NCBI GenBank assembly: GCA_011524575.1
Contig: WTKB01000352.1
Span: forward strand, 1 to 7,475
DNA length: 7,475 bases
Direction of reading: 5' to 3'
DNA from: Aquimarina sp.
Lineage (GTDB): Bacteria > Bacteroidota > Bacteroidia > Flavobacteriales > Flavobacteriaceae
Shown here: positions 1 through 4,994 of the stretch, in pieces
How the letters are laid out: each line of letters begins with the position of its first letter
How positions within the stretch are numbered: the stretch's first letter is position 1
The notes under the pieces: model-generated
Database searches by the model: none
What the model was told of the DNA's origin: nothing
The model's input: the letters and a program-made list of their open reading frames with translations, nothing else
Translations under genes and position numbers: made by a program

Positions 1-89
1 GTATTACATATCCCAGGTATGCTCATCATTTAAAAGTAACCCAATAACGGCAAACTTTTGAATTACAGTTCGTATTGCCTTTAAACAAG
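1..89 (+). repeat. Left copy of a ~88-bp inverted repeat, upstream of queE
   Basis: This stretch matches the reverse complement of 1510-1596 over its whole length at about three quarters identity by hand alignment with two 1-nt gaps. It contains two exact blocks: 19 bp at 52-70 (AAACTTTTGAATTACAGTT) matching 1529-1547, and 16 bp at 24-39 (CATCATTTAAAAGTAA) matching 1559-1574. The repeat may extend left of the window. Read toward the gene, this copy ends 27 bp before the queE ATG and contains the promoter-like module at 51-89. No coding sequence is apparent in it. Confidence 0.8.
58..86 (+). promoter_or_regulatory. Candidate queE promoter in the shared upstream module
   Basis: A TTGAAT box (58-63) and a TTAAAC box (81-86) are separated by 17 bp, which resembles a sigma-70-type layout with a poor -10. 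The same two boxes at the same spacing recur in front of the hypothetical gene and alr, which is the main reason for calling it. A start near 93 would leave about 24 nt of leader before the ATG at 117. The classic Bacteroidota -7 box TAnnTTTG is absent here, so the promoter role is inferred, not seen. Confidence 0.4.
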
Positions 90-116
90 ATCGGAAAAGA
101 TAATATATTCAAGAAG

Positions 117-731
117 ATGAGTGTTAATAAACCAAGAACCATGCTTCCATTAATGGAAGCCTTTTATACCTTACAAGGAGAGGGTTATCATGTAGGAAAA
201 GCGGCTTATTTTGTGCGATTAGGTGGTTGTGATGTAGGATGTCATTGGTGTGATGTTAAAGAAAGTTGGGAGGCAGAAAAGCATCCTCAGACTTCTATAG
301 AAAGTATTGTAGCTAATACAAAAGCTCAGAGTAATACTGTTGTAATCACAGGTGGAGAGCCTTTAGTTTGGAATCTAGAATTACTTACTAATAAATTGAG
401 AGACTCAGGGGTTCAAATACATCTTGAGACCTCAGGGGCCTACCCTCTTACAGGAGTTTGGGACTGGATTTGTTTATCACCTAAAAAAACAAAATTACCA
501 GTTGCATCCATTTATGCAAAGGCAAATGAATTAAAAATGATTATATACAATAAATCCGATTTTAAATTTGCTGAAAGTGAGGCTCAAAAAGTAAATCCGA
601 CTTGTAAATTGTATTTACAAGTAGAATGGAGTAAACGTAAAGAGCTGACTCCTTTAATTGTAGATTACGTAAAAAATAATCCAAAATGGAAAATCACACT
701 GCAAACTCATAAGTATTTAGATATCCCCTAG
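117..731 (+). CDS. queE: 7-carboxy-7-deazaguanine synthase (radical SAM), QueE
   Basis: QueE converts 6-carboxy-tetrahydropterin to 7-carboxy-7-deazaguanine, the ring-contraction step on the way to preQ0 and queuosine in tRNA; it is a cytosolic homodimer in characterised members. The 204-residue protein has the N-terminal substrate motif FYTLQGEG (16-23), the radical-SAM cysteines C38, C42 and C45 in a CX3CX2C arrangement (CDVGCHWC), the SAM-binding TGGEP (78-82), and ETSG plus LSPKK motifs further on. Length is normal for the Bacteroidota form. The frame is open back to a TTG at 75, but that codon lies inside the repeat/promoter module shared with other genes, so I chose the ATG at 117; an ATG at 141 is a weaker alternative. 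No other queuosine gene is in the window. It converges on the next gene with a 31-bp gap. Confidence 0.95.
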   Translation: MSVNKPRTMLPLMEAFYTLQGEGYHVGKAAYFVRLGGCDVGCHWCDVKESWEAEKHPQTSIESIVANTKAQSNTVVITGGEPLVWNLELLTNKLRDSGVQIHLETSGAYPLTGVWDWICLSPKKTKLPVASIYAKANELKMIIYNKSDFKFAESEAQKVNPTCKLYLQVEWSKRKELTPLIVDYVKNNPKWKITLQTHKYLDIP

Positions 732-770
732 TTCTATAATTTAAGAAATGAGTTCATCTTTTTTAAGAAC
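731..770. terminator. Weak hairpin between convergent genes
   Basis: An imperfect stem can be drawn from 741-750 (TTAAGAAATG) to 755-766 (CATCTTTTTTAA) with loop AGTT, one G-U pair and a 2-nt bulge. An alternative outer pairing is GTTCT (731-735) with AGAAC (766-770). The stem is A/T-rich and weak. It is listed because two convergent genes end within 31 bp here and nothing better is present; it may not function. Confidence 0.25.
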
Positions 771-1383
771 CCTTAAACTTTCTAAGTACCGAACTTAAAA
801 AACGTTTTTCGATAGCAAGTTTTCCTTCCCAGTTGTTGTATTCGAATTTTAGTTTTTCTATGTAATGGATTGCTTCACTTGGATGTTGACATTCCTTTAG
901 ATATTTCATTACTTCTAAATATTTTTTAGAGTCCTCTTGAAAAAGGTATTTTATATAGGTAAGTTTATCATTTAAGCCAATTTTAATTTCTCGATTTAAT
1001 TTATCATTTAAAGAGAGATTATCATTGGTATTATTTGTTTTAACTAAATCTTCTTGATTAGAAAAGTTAGAAGTACCTATAATAGGTTCAAATTCAGGAA
1101 TATCTTTAAAATCTTCTAAAAGTTGTTCAAAGTTGTCGGTTTGAGTTTGTTCATCATTTTGAATTATGGTAGCATTTGCTTTAGGTGCTGTGATTAATTC
1201 TAAAGAATCGTAGGAAGTGTTTTCTTTTAAAGTTTGTTGTTGTTGGTAATCTAAAATACAAAGTTTGTCATAGAGTTTAAGTGTTAATGTTTTTAAGGTG
1301 TTAATATCTTTTAAAGATTCATCTGCCATAATATTAATAGCGATATTTTTCAACTCTAATTCTAGGGAGTTAGTTTGTTCCAT
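763..1383 (-). CDS. Hypothetical protein, Bacteroidota-type, with conserved C-terminal segment
   Basis: I do not know a function for this 206-residue protein. Three parts are visible. Residues 1-60 are predicted helical with a QQQQ run at 47-50. Residues ~61-122 form a polar, N/Q/D/E-rich, low-complexity linker. Residues ~124-203 form a lysine-rich, probably helical domain beginning LSLNDKLNREIKIGLNDK, with EYNNWEGK at 181-188 near the end. The C-terminal wording resembles small uncharacterised proteins I recall from Flavobacteriia, an unchecked recollection. There is no signal peptide, membrane segment or metal motif, so it is probably cytoplasmic. Only one in-frame ATG (1383) sits at the N-terminus, preceded by an A-rich leader and no Shine-Dalgarno. 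It is convergent with queE and divergent from alr, so it is probably transcribed alone. Confidence 0.85.
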   Translation of the reverse strand: MEQTNSLELELKNIAINIMADESLKDINTLKTLTLKLYDKLCILDYQQQQTLKENTSYDSLELITAPKANATIIQNDEQTQTDNFEQLLEDFKDIPEFEPIIGTSNFSNQEDLVKTNNTNDNLSLNDKLNREIKIGLNDKLTYIKYLFQEDSKKYLEVMKYLKECQHPSEAIHYIEKLKFEYNNWEGKLAIEKRFLSSVLRKFKGS

Positions 1384-1415
1384 ACAAAAAAAATAATGTT
1401 TTATAGAAAATATAC

Positions 1416-1440
1416 CAAAACCTCTAATATAAGAGTTTTG
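1416..1440 (-). other. Small hairpin in leader of the hypothetical gene
   Basis: CAAAACCTCT (1416-1425) pairs with AGAGTTTTG (1432-1440) around the loop AATATA, giving nine base pairs with one bulged C. If the minus-strand transcript starts near 1506, this hairpin lies in its ~120-nt leader, about 30 bp upstream of the start codon, and is followed by an 8-nt T run on the minus strand (1386-1393). It could affect translation or attenuation, or be a chance A/T-rich structure. Confidence 0.3.
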
Positions 1441-1509
1441 TACAATGCTTATCTTCTTATCTTAGAGTTTTATTTTGTATGACAACAGGTGGGTATAATA
1501 CTTATAGAG

Positions 1510-1596
1510 CTTGTATAAACTAAATACAAACTGTAATTCAAAAGTTTAAGGTTTTGGTTTACTTTTAAATGATGCACGTATCTAGGTATGTAAATC
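1510..1596 (-). repeat. Right copy of the ~88-bp inverted repeat
   Basis: On the minus strand this reads as a diverged copy of 1-89, with exact blocks at 1529-1547 (19 bp) and 1559-1574 (16 bp). Relative to the genes both copies sit in the same sense: each ends upstream of a start codon, queE for the left copy and the hypothetical gene for this one. The unmatched parts include the outer ends and a short stretch at about 1548-1554. Confidence 0.8.
1513..1541 (-). promoter_or_regulatory. Candidate promoter of the hypothetical gene, shared module
   Basis: On the minus strand TTGAAT (1541-1536) and TTATAC (1518-1513) are 17 bp apart, the same spacing as in the queE and alr copies, and TTATAC is the best -10-like box of the three. 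The 39-nt module 1548-1510 matches the queE module at 33 of 39 positions. The implied leader before the ATG at 1383 is long (~120 nt), so a closer promoter is not excluded. Confidence 0.4.
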
Positions 1597-1624
1597 TTTT
1601 AAAGGGATTCAAGTTTTTAAAACT

Positions 1625-1653
1625 TTGTATTATAGGAAGTAGTGCCTTTAAAC
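1625..1653 (+). promoter_or_regulatory. Candidate alr promoter, shared module
   Basis: TTGTAT (1625-1630) and TTAAAC (1648-1653) are 17 bp apart. The surrounding 39 nt (1618-1656) match the queE module at 30 of 39 positions without gaps, including the 14-bp exact block TGCCTTTAAACAAG. A transcript starting near 1660 would have a leader of about 57 nt containing the second unit of the tandem repeat. The promoter role is inferred from repeated architecture. Confidence 0.4.
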
Positions 1654-1694
1654 AAGCTCTTATATATTGCGTTTAAACATGCTCTAAGTATATA
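1644..1694 (+). repeat. 25-bp tandem repeat upstream of alr
   Basis: Two adjacent units start GCCTTTAAACAAGCTCTTA (1644) and GCGTTTAAACATGCTCTAA (1669). The first 19 positions differ at only three sites, and the A/T-rich tails drift. The second unit includes the 8-bp palindrome GTTTAAAC at 1671-1678. The first unit overlaps the downstream half of the promoter-like module, so the second may be a duplicated half-module or an operator-like site. Confidence 0.6.
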
Positions 1695-1716
1695 ATATCA
1701 TAATTAAAACTTAACT

Positions 1717-2820
1717 ATGAATGGCACTTATTTAAATATCAATTTAGACCATTTAAAACATAACTTTAACTATTTAAAGAGTAAAATTCATCCATCTGTA
1801 AAAATACTAGCGATGGTTAAGGCTTTTGCTTATGGTTCTGATGCAGTTGTTATTGCTAAATTTTTAGAAGAAATCGGGGTTGATTACTTAGCTGTTGTTT
1901 ATGTAGATGAAGCAATACCATTGAGAGAAGAAGGTATTAAAACTCCTATTTTGGTATTGCATCCACAGCCAGAAAGTTTTAATAATATTCTTAAATACCA
2001 ATTAGAACCTAATTTATATAATTTTGAAATTTTAAAAGCTTTTCAGGATTTTTTAGAAGTTCAGAAGGTTTTAAATTACCCAATACACATCGAATCCAAT
2101 TCAGGAATTAATAGATTAGGTTTTATTTTTAATGAATTACAAAAATTAGTAAACATTTTTAAACATACTGATTGTTTTTTGATTCAAAGTGTGTATTCTC
2201 ATTTTGCAGCAAGCGAGGATCCAAAAGAAACACATTTTACGAATAGTCAAATCAAAGCTTTTGAAGAATTTTATAATTCTCTGGCAAAACACTTACCCAA
2301 TCAACCAATGAAACATATTTGTAATACTTCAGGGCTATTAAATTATCCTGAAGTTCATTACGATATGGTGCGTTCTGGGATAGGGCTTTATGGTTATGGT
2401 AATCATCCAGAATTTGACACTTACTTAAGGCCTGTTGCGAGTTTATACTCAAGAATATCAAATATTAATATATTGAATCCTGGTGATAGTTTAGGTTATA
2501 ATCGTTCTTTTATAGCGACTCACAAAACTAAAGTAGCAGTAATTACAATAGGTTATGCAGATGGTATTATTAGACAATACGGTAGAGGTAAAGGTTTTGT
2601 GTATGTGAATAAAGTCGCTTGTAAAATTATAGGAAATATATGTATGGATATGCTTATGATCGATGTCTCGAAAGTAACTTGTAAAGTTGGAGATGCTGTA
2701 GTAATTTTTGATAGTAATTATGGAGCTCAAAAACTTGCAGAAGCTATAGGTACGATTTCTTATGAACTTATTTCGACAATAGGTCCTAGAATACCTAGAA
2801 AGATACTTTCATCGATTTAA
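1717..2820 (+). CDS. alr: Alanine racemase (PLP-dependent)
   Basis: Alr interconverts L- and D-alanine in the cytoplasm to supply D-Ala for peptidoglycan. The 367-residue protein has normal family length and both domains. The N-terminal TIM-barrel carries the PLP lysine K35 in MVKAFAYG (33-40), and GIGLYGYG (221-228) follows. The C-terminal domain contains the likely second catalytic base Y261 in SLGYNRSF, and IGYADG plus GNICMDM after it. One departure is seen: the loop usually written with a carbamylated lysine and DTGM reads IESNSGINRLGF (125-136), placing E126 where the lysine sits in classical enzymes; R133 is kept. This form is stand-alone, not the MurF-Alr fusion found in some Bacteroidota. 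The ATG at 1717 follows an A-rich leader without Shine-Dalgarno, as expected in this phylum. mscL follows 80 bp downstream on the same strand. Confidence 0.95.
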   Translation: MNGTYLNINLDHLKHNFNYLKSKIHPSVKILAMVKAFAYGSDAVVIAKFLEEIGVDYLAVVYVDEAIPLREEGIKTPILVLHPQPESFNNILKYQLEPNLYNFEILKAFQDFLEVQKVLNYPIHIESNSGINRLGFIFNELQKLVNIFKHTDCFLIQSVYSHFAASEDPKETHFTNSQIKAFEEFYNSLAKHLPNQPMKHICNTSGLLNYPEVHYDMVRSGIGLYGYGNHPEFDTYLRPVASLYSRISNINILNPGDSLGYNRSFIATHKTKVAVITIGYADGIIRQYGRGKGFVYVNKVACKIIGNICMDMLMIDVSKVTCKVGDAVVIFDSNYGAQKLAEAIGTISYELISTIGPRIPRKILSSI

Positions 2821-2842
2821 ATAGTAAAATTAATAAGATCAA

Positions 2843-2873
2843 TTTTTTTTTATATTTCCGTTAGATAAGTTTG
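2843..2873 (+). promoter_or_regulatory. Candidate Bacteroidota-type mscL promoter
   Basis: TAAGTTTG at 2866-2873 matches the Bacteroidota -7 consensus TAnnTTTG exactly. The -33 position, 19 bp upstream, falls in a T run (2843-2851) that gives TTTT instead of TTTG. Transcription from about 2880 would leave a leader of roughly 20 nt. The T run also follows a six-pair A/T stem (2826-2831 with 2841-2846), which could weakly terminate alr, but that is not convincing on its own. Confidence 0.5.
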
Positions 2874-2900
2874 CTTTTTTATTTTTAAAATTAATAAAAC

Positions 2901-3311
2901 ATGGGTTTTTTTGCTGATTTCAAGAAATTTCTTCTAAAAGGAGATATTGTTACCTTATCAACAGCTGTAGTTATTGGTGGTGCTTTTAATAAAATAGTAG
3001 GTTCTGCTGTAAAAGATCTGATTATGCCAGTTGTAGGTGTACTTACTAAAGGTGTAGATTTTACTAAAAAGTTTATTGCACTTAATGGAGAATCTTATGA
3101 ATCTTTAAAAGAAGCAAAAGAAGCAGGTGTTGCAGTGATTACTTATGGTAATTTTATCCAATCTGTAATTCATTTTATTATTGTAGGTCTTTTTATATAC
3201 ATACTTCTTAAAGCTTATGAAAAAACTAAAGAAGAAGAAGCTCCAAAAGCTCCTGCAGGTCCAACGGATAACCAATTATTGGTAGAAATAAGAGATCTTT
3301 TAAAGAAATAA
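2901..3311 (+). CDS. mscL: Large-conductance mechanosensitive channel MscL
   Basis: MscL is a homopentameric inner-membrane channel that opens under high membrane tension to release solutes during hypo-osmotic shock. The 136-residue protein shows the family order: an amphipathic N-terminal helix ([14 protein letters not shown], 2-15), a first membrane helix with the glycine/alanine-rich pore-lining segment (about 16-45, [20 protein letters not shown]), a periplasmic loop (about 46-80), a second membrane helix (about 83-105, [20 protein letters not shown]), then a charged linker [12 protein letters not shown] and a C-terminal helix ending [11 protein letters not shown]. Length is typical. The ATG follows an A-rich stretch without Shine-Dalgarno. 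It lies downstream of alr but has its own TAnnTTTG promoter candidate, and it is followed by a strong hairpin terminator. Confidence 0.97.
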   Translation: MGFFADFKKFLLKGDIVTLSTAVVIGGAFNKIVGSAVKDLIMPVVGVLTKGVDFTKKFIALNGESYESLKEAKEAGVAVITYGNFIQSVIHFIIVGLFIYILLKAYEKTKEEEAPKAPAGPTDNQLLVEIRDLLKK

Positions 3312-3371
3312 TACGATTGATTACTCTAAATTTTACACAAACATTATAGCTATTTTTAACTATTATAGCAT

Positions 3372-3417
3372 AAAAAAAAATCAAGTATAGCCTTTTAGCT
3401 ATACTTGATTTTTTTTT
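3372..3417. terminator. Bidirectional intrinsic terminator
   Basis: A perfect 11-bp stem, TCAAGTATAGC (3381-3391) with GCTATACTTGA (3398-3408), encloses the loop CTTTTA. It is flanked by nine A on the left (3372-3380) and nine T on the right (3409-3417), so on either strand the hairpin is followed by a T tract. It lies between the convergent mscL stop (3311) and the minus-strand phosphatase stop (3422), ending only four bp from the latter, and should terminate transcription in both directions. Confidence 0.93.
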
Positions 3418-3421
3418 AACC

Positions 3422-4105
3422 TCAAGAATTTTTATAAGGCTTTTCATTCCATTTCTTACACTTCCAATTTACATCATTAGAGTCTGTTGTTATTTTCTCA
3501 AAGATAGAGACACTTCCGGTTGCTACTTTTAAAGAGTTTTCTTTTGAGAAATTATCAAAATCATGAGTAAGATAAGGTGCAAATCTTAATACGCCATTTG
3601 AGCTTACTACAAGTACCACTTCTCCTTGATGTTTTTTAACGATCATTTTTCCAAAATCCTGCCATTCTTTAATTATTTTTGAAGTATCCATAATCCAGCC
3701 ATTAGGAACAATCGCTTTTGAGTTCCATTGTTCGATAATTGCTTTGCCTTCGTTAAGGTTACCTGAGCCTAATCGGTACCATACCTCTTCTTCTATTTTA
3801 TTTTCATCAGGACCATAATCAATTTCTGAAAATAACTTTTCTATATGTACATGTAATTTTGTGCCCATTGCTTCTTGAGCAAATTTAGCAGTTTGTAAAC
3901 ACCTTTTTAAAGGAGAAGAATAGATAACTGTAGGAGTCAGTCCATTTTTTTTTAAATAGTGTCCTACACTTTTAGATCGATGTGTTTCTACTAAATCTAA
4001 ATCTGTACGAGAGCCTACCCTAGTAGGAATTTGATCTTTTAAAAAAGTATTTCCATGACGTACAAGAACCAAGGTAGTTTTTGAAGAATTATTCAAGTCA
4101 GACAT
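3422..4105 (-). CDS. Histidine phosphatase superfamily protein (phosphoglycerate-mutase-like), atypical second motif
   Basis: The 227-residue protein has the branch-1 histidine-phosphatase fold signatures: LVRHGNT with the nucleophile H17 and R16, SSPLKRCLQTA with R68 (63-73), and a likely acid/base glutamate E94 in LFSEIDYG. The second catalytic histidine, usually in a VSHGG-type motif, is replaced: the equivalent segment reads VVSSNGVLRFAP (166-177), with S169 in the histidine position. Activity may therefore be reduced or altered, although S/T-SNG variants may be a natural subfamily. There is no signal peptide, so it should be cytosolic. The substrate is unknown. It is the last gene of a tight minus-strand cluster, 11 bp after a CMP-Kdo-synthetase-like gene, which suggests a sugar-phosphate or sugar-nucleotide role. 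A strong terminator follows directly. Confidence 0.85.
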   Translation of the reverse strand: MSDLNNSSKTTLVLVRHGNTFLKDQIPTRVGSRTDLDLVETHRSKSVGHYLKKNGLTPTVIYSSPLKRCLQTAKFAQEAMGTKLHVHIEKLFSEIDYGPDENKIEEEVWYRLGSGNLNEGKAIIEQWNSKAIVPNGWIMDTSKIIKEWQDFGKMIVKKHQGEVVLVVSSNGVLRFAPYLTHDFDNFSKENSLKVATGSVSIFEKITTDSNDVNWKCKKWNEKPYKNS

Positions 4106-4116
4106 TATGTATAATA

Positions 4117-4971
4117 TTAAGAATTAAAATTAGTGTACTCACCATATTTTTCCAAAAGTGCCTCTGTACGTTTAATATCTTTATGAGCATCAACACCACT
4201 GGAACTACCAAGTTCTTCATAACCTTTGTAAGTGACCTTTGCTATACGTACGGTGTATCCATTGAGTAAAAAACGAAGTTGTTCCAAACCTTCTAGATCA
4301 TCACTTTCGTAATCACTTTGTTGTAAAGTAGAAATTTCTTGTAGTACACTTGTTTTATAACCATATAAGCCTATGTGTCGCCATATAGGAGATAGTACAT
4401 TACCTGATGCTCTTAATTTTTCTTCTTTACGAATTGCAGGAATAATATTTTTACTAAACCATAGTGCATTATTAGTTTCTGGATGAATAATGGCTGTAGT
4501 TCCTGAAAAAGGAGTTGTTTTTTTGTGTTCCCGAAGTTGATCTAGAGCCTTCCAATCCAGTTGTACACAAGGAGTAAGCACATCACAAGTAGGATCTTTT
4601 AAAAATTCATCAATTAAAGTTTTTACAAACCAAGGTGGGCACAAAGGATTGTCGCCTTGCATATTTACTACAAAGTCATAAGAATCTGGTAATAGCTTTA
4701 AAAGCTCTTGACACCTATCTGTTCCTGTAAGACAGTTATCAGATGTTATACGTACGTCAATATTATTTTCTTGACAGAAATCTACTATACGTTGGTCTTC
4801 AGTGGCTACAACAATAGTTACACACCCTTCTGGATAAGTTAATTTGACTTTTTGAACATTTTCATACACTCGTAAAAGCATTTCTTTACCTAATAATTTA
4901 AGTAAAGGTTTTCCAGGTAAGCGGCTAGAGTGGTAGCGAGCAGGAATGGCAATAAGTATTTTTGATTTCAT
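4117..4971 (-). CDS. kdsB: 3-deoxy-manno-octulosonate cytidylyltransferase (CMP-Kdo synthetase) family, divergent
   Basis: Family members transfer CMP from CTP to Kdo or a related ulosonic acid, activating it for LPS or capsule assembly in the cytoplasm. Motifs in order: IPARYHSSRLPGKPL (9-23, nucleotide-binding loop), VVATEDQRI (54-62), TGTDRCQEL (82-90, usually SGTxR), VNMQGDNP (102-109, metal-binding D107; usual wording VNVQGDEP), WRHIGLYGYK, LEGLEQLRFL and a C-terminal SGVDAHKDIKR that supplies another metal-binding aspartate. At 284 residues it is roughly 30-40 longer than the classical enzyme, with additions around residues 44-50 and in the central region. These differences, and the neighbouring phosphatase-like gene, suggest a subfamily that may use another substrate, so the symbol is by family. 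It starts at ATG 4971, 23 bp after priA ends, without Shine-Dalgarno. Confidence 0.8.
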   Translation of the reverse strand: MKSKILIAIPARYHSSRLPGKPLLKLLGKEMLLRVYENVQKVKLTYPEGCVTIVVATEDQRIVDFCQENNIDVRITSDNCLTGTDRCQELLKLLPDSYDFVVNMQGDNPLCPPWFVKTLIDEFLKDPTCDVLTPCVQLDWKALDQLREHKKTTPFSGTTAIIHPETNNALWFSKNIIPAIRKEEKLRASGNVLSPIWRHIGLYGYKTSVLQEISTLQQSDYESDDLEGLEQLRFLLNGYTVRIAKVTYKGYEELGSSSGVDAHKDIKRTEALLEKYGEYTNFNS

Positions 4972-4994
4972 AAATTGTGAGTCTGTATTTGGTA

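Larger units (their letters stand above)
1384..1716. other. 333-bp gene-free, repeat-rich divergent intergenic region
   Basis: There is no credible open reading frame. The region holds the right copy of the inverted repeat (1510-1596), a promoter-like module facing the hypothetical gene (1510-1548, minus), a second copy facing alr (1618-1656, plus), a 25-bp tandem repeat (1644-1694) and a small hairpin (1416-1440). An imperfect direct repeat around AGAGTTTT is also visible near 1432-1439 and 1464-1471. It must contain the promoters for both divergent genes. Confidence 0.7.

Noticed and set aside
75..116. Longer QueE starting at TTG (75)
   Set aside because: The extension is encoded by the repeat/promoter module that also occurs in non-coding positions before two other genes, and it adds residues not expected before the conserved core. 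The ATG at 117 gives normal family length.
1..1596. Composite transposon or insertion sequence bounded by the inverted repeats
   Set aside because: There is no transposase or remnant, no visible target-site duplication, and the contents are a housekeeping gene plus a lineage-typical hypothetical gene. Gene-facing orientation of the repeats fits upstream regulatory sequence better.
1384..1716. Riboswitch or small RNA gene in the divergent intergenic region
   Set aside because: Only one short A/T-rich hairpin is visible and no recognisable aptamer pattern (including preQ1-type) was found; the repeats explain most of the structure.
2252..2730. Minus-strand open frames inside alr
   Set aside because: They lie wholly antisense to a well-supported alanine racemase, and their translations show no family motif.
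3226..3447. Minus-strand open frame across the mscL end and terminator
   Set aside because: It overlaps the mscL 3' end antisense, runs through the terminator hairpin and overlaps the phosphatase C-terminus; the lysine/leucine content simply reflects A/T tracts.
4081..4269. Plus-strand open frame antisense to kdsB and the phosphatase
   Set aside because: It is antisense to two real genes across their junction, with no recognisable protein features.
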